From: Escallonia rubra
Taxonomy: Eukaryota; Streptophyta; Magnoliopsida; Escalloniales; Escalloniaceae
Direction of reading: 5' to 3'
Length of the DNA: 64,000 nt
Assembly: GCA_033065855.1 (NCBI GenBank)
Contig: JAVXUO010001335.1
Span: forward strand, 281,915 to 345,914
Below, piece by piece: positions 46,901-59,025 of this stretch (position 1 is its first letter; each line of letters opens with the position of its first letter). Under the pieces are notes generated by a model. It saw only the letters and a program-made list of their open reading frames with translations. It was not told the origin of the DNA and did not search any database. The position numbers were made by a program, and so were the translations under genes.

Positions 46901-47306
46901 ATCCGTAGTCAAAAGGAAAGATGAGGTTTGCTGTCTCACTTTCTTAAGGGTCCCTCGTCAGCAACTCTTTTATAGCCATAGGGGACCTTTGACAACAAAT
47001 GAAACTTTTAGATAGCTGCATTTTATCTCTAAAGGTGTGAAATTTATTCATCCAAGATCATGTTTTTTTTTTTCTCTTATACCACTCGGAGAAAGTAAAG
47101 TTGGTTTCAGTTCGAGTGCTGAATTACCTAGTATGTGTAGGCATGTCCTGGCATTTGTTTGTGCATGTGAGTGGATGAACAAGTGCTGCATATTAACTGA
47201 AGAGGCTGAACTCATCTTTTTTTACAAGGTATTGCACTACAAGTTGCATAATGATCCTTGGAGGCGACAACTTCCTCATCAGAAGAAAGAGTTTGGGTTG
47301 CCCTGA
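37969..47306 (+). CDS. ExAD: GT47 exostosin-family arabinosyltransferase, ExAD-like, copy 1 (complete, 14 coding exons)
   Basis: Type II Golgi glycosyltransferase; the Arabidopsis relative ExAD (At3g57630) adds the fourth arabinose to extensin hydroxyproline glycans. Exons: 37969-38313, 38444-38537, 39360-39546, 39635-39893, 43552-43767, 43852-43938, 44019-44153, 44617-44730, 44843-45090, 45217-45297, 45496-45727, 45968-46066, 46219-46404, 47229-47306. All introns are GT-AG and the phases fit, giving 786 codons. A signal anchor lies at about 14-38. EGF-like modules lie at 122-150 and 277-305, six Cys each. The exostosin domain starts near 346 with [13 protein letters not shown] and includes [43 protein letters not shown] and DGWSGR. 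The ATG follows a short upstream ORF. Intron 4 is enlarged to 3.66 kb by a solo LTR. Confidence 0.93.
42005..42650. repeat. Complex minisatellite inside the solo LTR
   Basis: Repeated modules GTCCCGGAGGAGTCGCC, GTAGCATCCCGGAGGAGCCG, GTGAGTCCTTGTGCCGGAGC and GAGTTGAAGAGCTCCCTGGC recur in a higher-order unit of about 130-170 bp, with roughly four copies from 42200 to 42640. Confidence 0.82.
43051..43262. repeat. 30-bp GC-rich minisatellite inside the solo LTR
   Basis: Units of exactly 30 bp built from AGGCCAAGGC, CGAGGCCGAC and CCCAAGGGGA repeat about seven times; the last copies carry a base change and a 1-bp deletion. Both strands are open, producing repetitive frames that are artefacts of the repeat. 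Confidence 0.9.
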
Positions 47307-47822
47307 GAATGCCTGATCAAAACTTAGTCAAGAACTGTATCATAACATTATACAATACGTGAGAAGAGCTGGAGGGATTTTGCAGTGTAGAAAGTGTACA
47401 AATGCTCCACCTTCTGATAAAATTTAAATTGAAGCAAAAGTTGCACAGGTTGAGAGACAGTTTAACGCCTATTTCGCAGCTGCATCAGCACAATCGATGT
47501 TTCATTATCGATCTCCGGCCAATTTTCCTATATATGAGATGGAGATAGGTGCGAGGCTGTAACATTTTTTTTTGTTATTATAGTTTCTGCAATAGGTATA
47601 CATGGAGGTAAAGTTTCTTCTTTGGGAGTGGATTTAGTAATTAGGAAAAAGGGTTGAAAAATATGACATTTGTTCCTTTGATGTACATTTTTGCTTTCAT
47701 AGTTGGAAGATGCTTTTTCTTTAAGAGGGGAAAGAGGAAAACACCCTATGAAAATAGAGGTTATTTCTTTCTGATGGATAAGCTGTATTTCTTGAGAACT
47801 CTTTTGGCACCTCCTCTCCCGG
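47307..47822. other. 3' flank of ExAD copy 1 up to the duplication junction
   Basis: Holds the 3' UTR and downstream DNA. The junction with unit 2 is at about 47823, where sequence jumps to the LPAT2-upstream type (GGATTTGATGAGGAGTACTT). No other gene seen. Confidence 0.6.
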
Positions 47823-47867
47823 GGGGATTTGATGAGGAGTACTTATATGTATATCTAGAAATAGAGA

Positions 47868-47868
<1 letters not shown>

Positions 47869-47932
<64 letters not shown>
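47869..47932. repeat. (AG)n microsatellite
   Basis: About 31 uninterrupted AG dinucleotides just right of the duplication junction; unit 1 has only a short GA tract in the matching place. Confidence 0.95.
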
Positions 47933-47936
<4 letters not shown>

Positions 47937-49458
47937 TCAGACAAGAAAGAGAAATTTTGAGAAAGGGCATAAAGTTGATGTAATTTATAATCGACAAACT
48001 TTTCCGCTTCATTTTTGTCATTTAAATATCAAAAAGCGTTAAAAGTTTCATCGTATGTGTCGATTTGCGCTCTACTTTTGTCCCTCCAACATTTATAAAA
48101 ATGAGTATCGCCACAGCCATTTGTATAGAGTGCACCTAAAAACGATATTGTCCTATAGTAAAACGGAAGTCGTAACAGTTCACTCTCGGAAAACTCCCGC
48201 TCCTCCCAGGTTCTCCTCCAGTTATCTGAAAGGGGTGTATCTCGATCAAGACCTGAATTCGAGAGCTCGAGTTTTGGCAGCCTTTCTTCACCGTTGTTGC
48301 AGATATGCCGATACGACGATGATAGCACACGCGATGTATCTCGCAACTCCCAAAAGAGTCTCATATCCGTTGGAAACATATTTACCTAAATGCCCTTTTA
48401 TTGGTGCATAAGCTACAAAATTCAAGGGCGCAAATGTCTTTACAGCATGCACCTACATACAGGCAGGTTGAGACTAACTGGCACTGTTCAGCCACTAACG
48501 TTAGTCTGCTTTCCCAAAAGAGGTAAAAAGAGGCTACATAAATGCATCTATTTAAGCGCCTCATATCATGCGCCAGTCCTTGTACCCAACTTCCTTGACA
48601 ATTTTTGGGCACAGCCCATAATTTGTGGCCAAGCAGCCCAACTAAATCCCTTTTTGCAAAAAATTTCTCTAACTTTGTACGTTCTCAAGATTTACAGCTT
48701 AAAAAAGTACAGTCAGACGTGGAACAAATATAATAATGTGTCGCTAAAGGTTAGCGTAGCTATCTTGGTCTGTGTAGACGGTTTTTGCAAATGTGTGAAT
48801 TTCCTCAAGTGTTTCTATGCATGAAAATGAAAATACTGGGTGAGATTGCATATCTTCGTATTTGGCGGTGAAGCAACGGTCATAACTTGAAACTATTCAA
48901 AAAATTTACTTTGAATAATTTCAAAGGTTGTTAATCATGATTGTAGTATTAATATTACGACAACCGACATTTCCACATAAGAGTCACCGGGATTCTCGCA
49001 ATTTTAGCACGATAATTACATACATAAAATTTTTAAGAGAGAAAAGGCATGCCGGTAATTAGATACTTTTTGTGTTTATTTGCACGAACAATGTTGTATA
49101 TCGGCCATGGTTCATGCTTATCATTTCATTGTACTATTCTCAATTCTTAGCATTCTAAATTCTTCGCAATAAGAAATTAAAAAAATATAAGTAATAAACG
49201 GGTAAGAATCTTCTGCTATACAGCACTTCAGTTGTAACGAATGAATGTGGCTAAATCTATTTTAGCCATAAAAATTTATTCTTATAGAATTTAATAACAG
49301 CGCCCAAAGCACTTTTAATAACAATCTTTTGTCATTTACGTTGTTACACCAGACACGCTCTATCGGGCAGAGGATCCTGATCCGTGAAGTAAAATAGAGA
49401 ATGATTTTTAACTCGCTCTCTCTTTAGTCTCACTTCAATTCCCGACTAAATGCGAAAT
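47933..49458. other. Orphan copy of the LPAT2-upstream region and intergenic DNA (unit 2)
   Basis: Collinear with 23.93-25.30 kb. No gene recognised. The hairpin counterpart is at 49246-49270. Confidence 0.6.
49246..49270. repeat. 10-bp stem hairpin (unit 2)
   Basis: TGTGGCTAAA and TTTAGCCATA enclose TCTAT. Relative to unit 1 a C-G pair has become G-C on both arms; one end pair is now a G-T mismatch. Confidence 0.7.
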
Positions 49459-50053
49459 TACTTTTGGAAACTTATCCGAGGCATCAACACGCATAATTCA
49501 AACAATAACTTGGGAATTTCCTGTTGCAGGTACATGCAAGATGAACATAGATGGATGCGCTAAGGCAAACAGACATGGAGGCTTTGGTGGACTGCTACGG
49601 AACTGCCAAGGAGATTGGATGGAAGGTTTCTTCGGCTATTATTCTACCTCTAATGCCTTAGAAGCTGAACTTCTTGGAATTATCAAAGGATTACTTTTGA
49701 TCAAGAACAGGGGGATCAAGAACTTAAAGATGGAGACAGACTCTAAATCTGCAATGGATTTGATCACCAAGAACGACAGTACCCTGCACCCTTTTAGCAA
49801 CCTTATCAAGGACGCCAAATTCCTTTTGAATGTCACAGGATCTACAATAACCCACATATATATGGAGGGCAACCAATGCGCAGATCTTCTATCAAAAATT
49901 GGTGAACAACAAAGAGATTCTTTTGTGTACCTCATTCAACCACTAGAAGTGATTATCCCTTTGTTAGCTGCTGATGTAGTATGTGTTACCCATATTAGGG
50001 ACTAAACTGTTTGTATGTATTTATTTTCTGTTGTACCAAAAAAAAAAAAAAAG
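49459..50053 (+). mobile_element. 5'-truncated LINE (non-LTR retrotransposon) 3' end with poly(A)
   Basis: Insert in unit 2 only. It ends in 16 A residues at 50038-50053, followed by GACTCCCATGTTGG, which matches unit 1 at 25348. It contains the C-terminal RNase H domain of a LINE ORF2. The left junction is near 49458; about 29 bp of the target present in unit 1 is missing, so no TSD is seen. Confidence 0.85.
49541..50005 (+). CDS. LINE RNase H domain (RVT_3 type), truncated ORF2 remnant
   Basis: 154 codons in the ORF2 frame, from the first ATG after the truncation to TAA. It reads MNIDGCAKANRHGGFGGLLR, EAELLGIIKGLLL, KMETDSKSAMDLI, HIYMEGNQCADLLSKIG. The acidic residues expected for RNase H are all present: Asp in NIDG, Glu in ALEAELL, Asp in METDS and Asp in QCADLL. 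In plant LINEs and LINE-derived genes this domain follows the reverse transcriptase, which is absent here. Upstream TTCCTGTTGCAG/GT resembles a splice acceptor. It is most likely a dead remnant despite its intact frame. Confidence 0.75.
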   Translation: MNIDGCAKANRHGGFGGLLRNCQGDWMEGFFGYYSTSNALEAELLGIIKGLLLIKNRGIKNLKMETDSKSAMDLITKNDSTLHPFSNLIKDAKFLLNVTGSTITHIYMEGNQCADLLSKIGEQQRDSFVYLIQPLEVIIPLLAADVVCVTHIRD

Positions 50054-51466
50054 ACTCCCATGTTGGCCAACAATAAGGCCTTGTTTGGGTCGTCCGCCAG
50101 GTCTCTTTTCCCAGCCTTGTTTGGTTTCTAAACTCAACCACCTCAACAGCCTTTATTAACGGTAGGCAATTTGGATGCTTAATTTTATGAGATATAAATG
50201 TACTACATAGCACGAGCAGGCATTTTTTTGGTCAAATTTATTTTTAATGTTACGAGTGGGAATAAGAAGTTGCAAAGTAACAAAATTTAATATCGGTGCG
50301 GAGATTGTAACATGAAAGTGCAATTTGGATGCTTAATTTCGTACTCTATCGGTTATGTATTAGCTCAAAAGTTCATTAAAGTATAACACTTTTTCACTTA
50401 AAAAAATAGGCTCGCATTAGTTTCAGTATGACACGGCTGTAATAATTATTTTAATGTACCTTAGTCTTTTCGAAGAGTAGCATTGGTACTCGTGTAAACA
50501 AGAAGACAATTTCTTATTATAAATATCAATTCTTCTAATTTTGAAAAAAAATAAAATTGGTGAGCCCTGATTTAGAAATTGCTTGATAATCCAAACAGAA
50601 TAAATGCTTCATTGTAAAGTGAGCCCTGATTTAGAAATTGCTTGATAATCCGAACAAGGTTTCATAAATGCTTCGTTGTGTCTCACTGCATGGAAGTTTA
50701 AGCTATACTTGGACTTCTTTCACAATTCTATATGAATCACAAAATTTCTGGTTTTGTATGTAAGAACAATTAGAACCATTGGATGGATTAAGTAGTCATC
50801 TAGGATTAAATAGTATGAAATGTGGTGGTCATGCACAATGTAAGACATAAAATAATCAAGCCTAATTTAAATACCTACATTGACTAAGAAAATTAGCATA
50901 TGGATAAAAAAAAAATGCTTCGTAAGTGGCTGATCAGGTAGAGAGTTTATCGTATTCGAATCTGCTTAAAGGCAGATAGATATATTTTTAACGAATACAA
51001 ATACTACAAGTGGAATATATGCTTCGATATATCAACTGTAGATGAATTTGACCGCGGACGAATATTCGCGTTTTCGAATATGCATCAACAGCCATATCTC
51101 TGCCCTTGAACAGGTAGGAAGAAATGATGACTCTAGTTCTATCCACCACTAAAAGAATTTGTTGCTAATGTGCCTTTTGGCGTCAAAAGAATGCAACTGC
51201 CATTAGGTTCCCATAGATTATGGGCCTTCAGGCCTCACCATGCAGTCCAAATGTCTGCCTACAACCTTTGGTGGGTAGACCCAGCCCAATATCACTCAAA
51301 GCCTTACAAGTAACGGTCTGGGCCGGGTTGGGATTTCTGGACTCTAAAATTGGTCTAACTGAAAGTTTTTGAACCCAACTTGATCAAAAGGAAGGTTCAG
51401 GCCGACTTGAGAAAATCGGGTTACTGGACACAAACTAATCTATATTGTTCTGCATTTGTTATTTTA
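50054..51466. other. Intergenic DNA of unit 2
   Basis: Collinear with 25.35-25.87 and 27.13-29.28 kb of unit 1. About 50 bp (TGAGCCCTGATTTAGAAATT and following) is locally duplicated near 50561 and 50621. No gene seen. Confidence 0.6.
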
Positions 51467-52231
51467 GGCTCTGTTTGACAACACTTTCAGTTTTGATTTT
51501 CTGCTTCCAAAAAAATAAAAATCAAAACTGGTTTAATTTTTTTTTTTACAAAAACAAGTGGGTGTTTGATAACCCCCTTTTTTTTTTTTTTTTTTTTTTA
51601 TTACCCAGTTTTTTTTTGAGTTTTTTCTTTGATGGTGGGACGTGGTGGTGGCCGACGGTGGTGGTGGCAGGCCGTCGGCGGTGGCTAGTGGTTGCCGACC
51701 GCCCGCAGTCGCTGGCGGTGGACAATAGTGGTGGTGGTGGTGATCTCAAAATAAAAACCGAAACTCATTTTTGGAGTTTTCAAAAACAGCCCTGATTTAA
51801 AAACTGACTTTTTAAACTGAAAAAAAAAAACGAAAACTGTCTGCCAAACGTGTTTATTTTTTTCAATTTCCAAAACTGGAAAAAAAAATTATGTCAAACG
51901 GGGCCTTATTTTTCAGTTTTGGAAACTGGAAAAAAAAGTTGCGTTTGGTAACCATTTTTTTTTTTCAGTTTAAAAAACCAGTTTTTAAAACTCAAAAAAT
52001 GAGTTTCGGTTTTCAGTTTTGATGTTTTTTTTAGACCACCACCACCACCACCCTCCCACCGCCACCGTCGGCGGCCACCTCCGGCGACCATCGTCGACTG
52101 CCACCGCCACCGCAAATCACCACAAAAAAAAACTCAAAATAAAAACTGGGTTATTTTACTCACTTGTTTTTGTAAAAAAAAAAAAAAAAAATTGGAAACT
52201 GGAAAAAAAAAAGTGTTGTCAAACAGAGCTT
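51467..52231. mobile_element. T-rich foldback element, PIF/Harbinger-like ends (unit 2 only)
   Basis: Ends GGCTCTGTTTGACAACACT and its inverse, flanked by TTA/TTTA. Unit 1 has the uninterrupted site near 29275. The two halves (51467-51905 and 51908-52231) are mirror copies, each with a GGTGGT-type GC-rich core and poly-T/A tracts, and with CGTTTGG ends meeting in the centre. This suggests two elements inserted face to face or a foldback transposon. No coding sequence. Confidence 0.75.
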
Positions 52232-54029
52232 TTAGTTTTCGCATACTCCTTTTTTTTTGGTGACAGAGAGTTTGTCGTGGCGAGGTGGGAAGGATTACGT
52301 TCATTTGGCGTGTTTTTGTACAACGAGAAAAGTGATTTCATTTTTGATACGAGAAAGAAGTCAAAACGATATGATCGCCTTCCATATTTTGGTTGTTTGA
52401 CCATCTTAAGAGGATGCTGCAAAAAAATTTCTTTAGAACTTAGCTTTTGTGCGTACAAATAATTGTGAACATAGTTTCAGGCAAGTCAACCAAAAAATTG
52501 ATTATAACTCGTATATTAACATTAACAAATGGCAATGATGACCTTATAACACAAAGTGATGCATCTAAACAAGGGGTTCAGTTGTGTTCTCGTGCAAAGA
52601 AGGAAGGTATTGCTATGCTTTGAGGAAGTTGAAGCCTTATGAAGAAAATTATTGTACACATGATTTGGAGTTAACCACTGTTGTATTGCGCATTGCACAA
52701 ATAGAAACATTAGTTCTATGAAGTCGTATTTGACGCATATACCAATGGAAAAGTTCAAGATATCTATTTCCTAAAAAAAAGAGTTGAATATGTGATGGTG
52801 TAGGTAATTGGGTGACTTAATGACTATAGTTGCACTATTTAGTACCATCCATGTAGACCTAATGTTTTAGTCGATATTGCGCTAAAAAACTATAGTTTTG
52901 TAATTTCACTATCGAATAAAAGAAATTTACAAAAGGATGTATGTAGGTGAAAGTCTCGAGGTATAAATTTTTTATTTTTATATGGAAGTTTAAGAAATCA
53001 AATATGATTTGGTCCAGGAGTTGAAACCTGATTATTACTAATGTAATGATGAGATTTGGATTTTTAGAAATCATGTGACTGTGTTCTCAGTGACGGTGAT
53101 GTGAAACCACTGGTAATGGGAGAAGCATATCGAGAAAATATACTATCCATCCAAGGACGACCAAAATATAAAGCAATTTGTGGTTTAGCTGGTGGTGAAG
53201 TCAAATGAAGGGCAGTTGTGTACAAATGCCTAGTTCAAAACCGAACATTGTGTATCGGGAAGGCTTCTCCCACCGTTATTAGTACCCGAATGGAATGATC
53301 GAAAATACTATAGATCACTTTTGTCATAGATTTGCCTTAGTTAAATAATTATGACACCTTTTCGGGGAGAACTAGCGCTTCTCGGCTGTTTTGGTATGAC
53401 ATTTCTTCACATCAAATAAGAAAAGAGCTACGGCTAAGTTTAAACTTGGAGATGAGTCTTTTTTTGTTTCTTGGCGCCCGAGTAAGACCAAGCTCATGAG
53501 CGTAGTATCTCCAGTTGGAACAAGTTAATGGAATCCCTTTTTTATGTCCCATACCCCCCTCCTCCCCGCCCCCACCTGGTTTGGTGACATAAGGGGAAAA
53601 AGTGGAAACAGAGGATAGCGTTTCCCTTGATTTAGCTGTAGCGAGCTTCTAATGGTAGGCTCGCATGGCATGCCATTATCACAATTTGGTCGAATGTGCC
53701 CCGGTTATTACTATACCTAATAAGTAAATAGAAAGATTAATTGCAAACTATGAAGAAACGTGAGGATGTAATTGGTAGTTCATCCTTAATCCTACCTCAA
53801 AATAACCCTATAATCTCTTTGGAACCAATTAGTTTGAGAATTGGATTTCAAACTGGGAATTGAATTGAAGCTCTTTTTCCTCTGTTTGAAACAAAATGGA
53901 AATTTTAAGAACATAATTCTTCTTTTATGGTCGGTGAATAGTGGAAATGAAAAGATAACGAATTTTTAGATAATTATATCTTTACAATGAAAGAAGGAAA
54001 AAAAACTACGGTAAATAGTTTCACACATC

Positions 54030-54790
54030 CTGGTGGCAGCACATGGTGGCTGTAATGTGCGAGTTATAACTACAGTGTAGGTGATAGTGTAGTGTCACTG
54101 GTGGCGGAAGTGGTGAAGATGGTGGGTCATGGCGTGGCATGGATGTCTGGGTGGTCTAGTGAAGTCAACCGTGGTAGTGGTGGTGGTGACCTCATTAGGG
54201 CATAATTTGTGGTACTGTTAGTGATCATAGATATGTGGCGGCAGGGACAATGTTGGTGGTGGTGTGGTCTCAATGGTAATAGCGGTGGTAGTGTGGCGCC
54301 AATGGTGACAGTGGTGGTATGGCATCGAGGCGACAATGGTGGATGGTCTAGTGATGGCAACTGGTGGTGCTGCTGCTAGAGCGCCACTAATAATGTTAGC
54401 GATGGTATAACTAATAGGTACAATGGTAGTAGTGGTGTCGAGCATAGGCCATAGTGGTAATGGTGTGGCATTGGCGATACATGGCAGTCTATTGATGGTA
54501 ATGATGGTTGTGGTATTAGGGTGTCATGAGCGGTAGTGCTTTGTGATATCTTCAATGGTGATGACAATACTAACAGTGATTTGAAGATAGAGATAATGAT
54601 AGCCACGTTGGTCACAACGGTTGTGATATAATGGCACTAGTTCAAATGGTAGGGAGATGATGGCCATAGTGACATTGACAATAATGCTAGCAACAGTGGT
54701 GAATATATATATATTGGTGGTTGGGGGTGGGGGAGGGGGGGGGCAGTGAGTGTTGCAGTCTACTTATGGTGATGGTAACAGTGGTGGCAA
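54030..54790. repeat. Degenerate GGT/GAT-rich minisatellite tract (unit 2)
   Basis: Counterpart of 31130-31900 with many small insertions and deletions between the copies, ending in a G-rich run near 54735. Confidence 0.75.
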
Positions 54791-55129
54791 GATCAGTTGT
54801 TGGCACCCAAATTTCAAGAGAAAAAGTAGATAATATTTAATATGAAAATATATTGGGATAAAAATCAAGCCCAATATCTTTTTTGCTAGGACCTTAATAA
54901 GCCCAAATAATTGGGCTTTTCAAGTAGGCCATGTCTTAAAAAATCCACTAATATTACAACTGGGTTATAATATTTGGGTTGAAATGGAAGACTTGTAGAG
55001 ACATTCCATGAAAATCAAAAGGATAGGTATCTACTAAATTTGATAAAACTCAAGATTGATCACATTTCTTATTATGGTGTACAAGAGACTTGGACTTCAT
55101 TATAAAAAGAAGTCTTTGACATCAATTAA

Positions 55130-55480
55130 AAAGGGAGAAGGAAAAGAAAAAAAGAGTGAAAAAGAAAGCAACAAAAGAAAAAAGGGTAGCAAAAGAGGGA
55201 GAGAAGCAGTCCATCATGGCAGCCAAAAAAGAAAAAGGGGTTGAGAAGGAAAGGAAGAAATTAAAAGAAGAAGAAAAGTCTAGAAGAGCACAAAAAGAAA
55301 AGAAAAGAAAAGGAGGAAAGTGTGAAAGGAAATGGGATCAAGGTGAATCTTATTATTTTTATGTCAGAGAGAGAAGGAAAGAAGAGAAAGAAGTAGAAAA
55401 GTCTTGAAGAGAACAAAAAGAAAAAAACAAAAGACAAGGAAGAATCAGTGAAAGGAAAAGGGGTCAAGGTGAATCTAATT
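55130..55480. repeat. Purine-rich tract with a ~130-bp tandem duplication
   Basis: GAAAAG/AAGAAG-rich. AAAAGTCTAGAAGAGCACAAA...GGTGAATCTTATTA recurs as AAAAGTCTTGAAGAGAACAAA...GGTGAATCTAATTA. Unit 1 has one copy (32240-32345). A Lys/Glu-rich open frame here is a composition artefact. Confidence 0.7.
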
Positions 55481-57281
55481 AATTTTATTTTCTTTCTTTT
55501 ATTGCATGTATTACCATATTCATATTTGTTTCTCTTGTTGCATGTATTACCATATTCTTATTTGTCATTTCTTTCGAGATTATATAGTTGGAGGTTGTTG
55601 TGAAAATCATTAAAGATTGGCTTTATAGTCAATTGGAAATATAAATTCACTTTATGTTAAAGTAAACGCCGTCATGTATACGACGAGATTTATTGTCATA
55701 AATTTTCGTTAGTCAATAACCCAAAAAAATGTGTCATCAATAGTGATAATTGGTGCGGCAGTAGGTGATAAAGACAATGGGGATGATGTTGGTGGGTTCA
55801 TAAGTTGTAAAGATTCTAGAAAGGGGTAAGATACGGTATATCAAGTCAAATCTTGTGAAATCCAATTCATTTTTTTTTTCTTTATCATGTGACATAATTA
55901 AATTTAGATATTCAAAATCAAATTCCATCAAGTTTTAACCACACTCATAGCGGTCAGTGGTCACATGAATGGGCCAAACCAATACACAAAAAATGCTTAT
56001 GGTCACATGTAACACACAAATATGCACATTTTCCTCACATATTTTGTCATCGCAAAATATTTTAATTGCTACCTGGGGTAAATGAATCTTCCTCTTACCC
56101 CTCATATAGCGACAATTAGTACTCGCTAAATGTTTTTGTTTTCTTTTATTAAATAATGCTAAAAAGTTGATGTTAAGAATTATCGCTAAAAGTGTTAGCA
56201 GAAAAGTCACTAGAAATATTTAGTGACTATTAATTGTCACTACATACACATGATTAAAGAAAAATTCTTACGATTCAGGCAGCAGTCAAAATTTCTGATC
56301 CGTCATCCACTACCTATGAGTAATGTTCAGCAACCAAGTATAAAAGTTTCAAACATAAGATCTGTCCTTATTAGAAAACAAACAAATACTGGGGTAGTTG
56401 AACAGACCTAATACATCATTTTAGAAGGTCAATGTGGTGCCAAACTAGTTGCAAATTTGAAGGCTGCATGATGCTTCTCCACTATGGAGAGAGGTCCCAA
56501 TCGACTTCTATTAAACAAAGTTTGGTTCACCCAATGATTGCCTTGCCCAGCTTTTCTTGCCTGTCTCAATGCAGAAACCATGAGATTCATTCATGGTTTC
56601 TGCATCAAGATCTATTCATGCTTCTTAGGCCTGCATCAAGATCTAGTAAAATTCTGACCAAGCCAGCCAAAAAATCAACACTCTTATCTTCAGCTTCTCT
56701 TGTTTTTAAAGTACAAGCAGCCTACTCATACTTTGCCAAGAGAAAACTACTCCAGATGTGCCTTTATGTCATGTCTGTCACAAGTGCCACAAAAGTCAGG
56801 AGTATTTTTTTCCCATATTTTATTGTATAATAATGGACAAAGTTTAACTTCATGTATTTTATATTTGCTTGTTTGTAATATGATGTTGTAAATTCTTGTT
56901 TGGCCGAGATAGTTGTTATATATTACTATTCTCTTCTTAACAACAACAACAACAACAAAAGCAAAAATTGTGATGACCGCGAAAAAGTAAATTTAGCAAC
57001 TTTTATAGTTTTTTGTGACATTTGTTGCCAATTTTTTTTTTGGCTAAACACCCCTTTAACATTTTAGGAAATGGATGATTAACTTAGCAACTTACCCTAT
57101 AAATCGTGTTCCAATGGCAAACTTTTTTACTCATCGTTGAAGTAAGAAATAATAAATCATTTTGTACTTGTCGGAGTCACTGGTTCATTGCGCGGAGCGC
57201 AAGCGAGTACGTGGAATTAAATCATATGAATTGCTTATGTATTAAGGCGGTATTTGAGATTAATTTTAAGATGCCGTTGAA

Positions 57282-58031
57282 ATTGATACTCAAAAGTAGA
57301 TTTTGCTAAAATTTTAATCAGTTTTCAAAATTAGCCTTAATCCATTTAAAGCATAATAGATCAAAAGTTATTGAAGATGTTTGAATAAAAAAGGATTAAA
57401 ATATGTTTAGTGTGATAAAATTGTCATATAGTGTATTCAAATTTGAAGAAATCATTTAATATCTATTTATATGTGATGATATTTTGATAATTCTCTTTGT
57501 CAAACCTAATTCTCCAAAATTGATTGAATCAGAAACCAAGAATATGTGGATTTTGGATTTAATCAGTTTTGAGCATATTGGAGCAGATTTAATTAGTTTT
57601 TTTTTTGTGCCAAACACTTCAAACCTGATTTAATCAGGTTTGACCATTAATTAACAGTCAAACTTGGTTAAATTCAGGTTAAATGTCAAACCCTGATTGA
57701 ATTCTGATTAAACAATTAAATTTGACTAAATCCATATTAATGGCCACACTTGATTAAATACTGATTAAATCAGGTTTGAAGTGTTTGGCTCAAAAAGATA
57801 AACCAGAATTTGACTTATTATTAGTTTTGGGAAATCATGTTTGACCAAGAGAATTATTAAAATATTATCACATATAAATAGTTATTAAATGCTCTCTTCC
57901 CGTTTGGATATACATGTTGTCATACTAAACCTAATTTAATCTCTTTTTATTCAAATATCCATGCTTAAAATGAATTATACCTGATTTTAGAAACTGATTT
58001 AAATTTAATTAAAATTTACTTTTGAATACCA
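57282..58031. repeat. Long imperfect foldback repeat (unit 2)
   Basis: Counterpart of 34853-35605, with the central CACTTCAAACCTGATT / AATCAGGTTTGAAGTG inversion conserved. Its right edge is the empty site of the unit-1 Pack-MULE. Confidence 0.75.
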
Positions 58032-59025
58032 ATCCTCTAAATTAAGCGTCAATCGTGGTATGACCGACAGCGAGAGCAAGAGATAATTGCTCTACAGCGA
58101 AAGGAATGAGGGGTATGTACGGTCATTTCAACCGAAAAGCTTCCACTGTTCGGTTTGTTCAAACTCTTCCAGCCATTGGCGGCTTCTTCCATCACCGCAC
58201 CCCCACTACCCCGTCTCTCTATATATTCGTATATATATCCCTATATTTTATCTGGGTTCAGTCTAAAATCTAATATGCGACTGCCAATATCTCTCTCTTT
58301 CTCCATATATTGCGCATTGTATTATGCAATATGGACGTTTCTATGTGTAACTGACATATTATGGGGCTGATCACCTGCTTCATCTTGTTCGGTACTCTCA
58401 AGGACTGCCATCTCAGATCTGGTAAAGGTTAGTCACTCTAGGAACAGTTGACTTTCGTATTACGGGGGCCATAATTGGTCTTTCTTTGTATTTCCATTTT
58501 TTTGATCATCTTTCATGAAGATGGTCCAATGAAATTTCAAGTTTTCAGTTCCGAAGCCCTTTCATGTATTGCAACTACCCATGATTACTCATGAAAGTTT
58601 ACTTTGTGATACTAATTAGAAAGTGGTGTACTTTTCATATGCTTGTGCACAACTCACGTGTGGCTAAAACATTGAATTTTGCCACTAAAGAACCTTTTAG
58701 CAACCAAATAATGTGTGAGAAATCGTAAGAGGTGTGAATTTATACTTTCGCAGCTTGTTATGTTTTTCTATTTTCCACATTTTGCGTACTGTCTATTTCA
58801 ACTGTTTATGTTGTTGAGCAAATTATCCATGGAAATGGAACATTTAATTTTCAATTTTCTTTGCGTTTTTCAAATGAAACTGTTTGTTTGTCTTAAGATT
58901 TCTTGTCTGATAGGAGTGTGATTTTTGGAATTGCCAGAATCTGGGTGCTTTGGGTATCTCTTGACGGGTTCATGTAGGTCAGAGGTTTGACTTTTTATCT
59001 TAGTGAAGAAGAGGGTTGTGAGATT
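58032..59025 (+). promoter_or_regulatory. Promoter and 5' leader of GT47 copy 2
   Basis: Aligns with 36844-37968. The TATATATA motif is kept at about 58236. The upstream ATG of copy 1 is changed to ACG near 58963 (GACGGGTTC), leaving only a minimal ATG-TAG. Confidence 0.5.

Larger units (their letters stand above)
23869..47822 (+). repeat. Tandem segmental duplication, unit 1 (about 24 kb)
   Basis: From the segment GGATTTGATG.GGAGTACTTA near 23869, sequence order and content recur from about 47823. The recurrence covers the intergenic DNA and the whole GT47 gene. Shared landmarks (unit 1 / unit 2) are 24210/48257, 25097/49246, 29340/52280, 31130/54030, 34853/57282 and the gene start 37969/59026. 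The unit begins only about 70 bp upstream of the LPAT2 start codon and ends after the GT47 gene. The units are head to tail and differ by several insertions. Confidence 0.93.
52236..57281. other. Intergenic DNA of unit 2
   Basis: Collinear with 29.3-34.8 kb of unit 1 minus the hAT-like and GTACGC elements. It holds the GGT-rich tract and purine-rich tract listed separately. No gene recognised. Confidence 0.6.

Noticed and set aside
47654..47983. 109-codon ORF ending in an Arg-Glu repeat
   Set aside because: It crosses the duplication junction and translates the (AG)n microsatellite.
55156..55407. Lys/Glu-rich 83-codon ORF
   Set aside because: It comes from a purine-rich tract with a local duplication; no conserved domain, and the unit-1 counterpart is not collinear as a frame.
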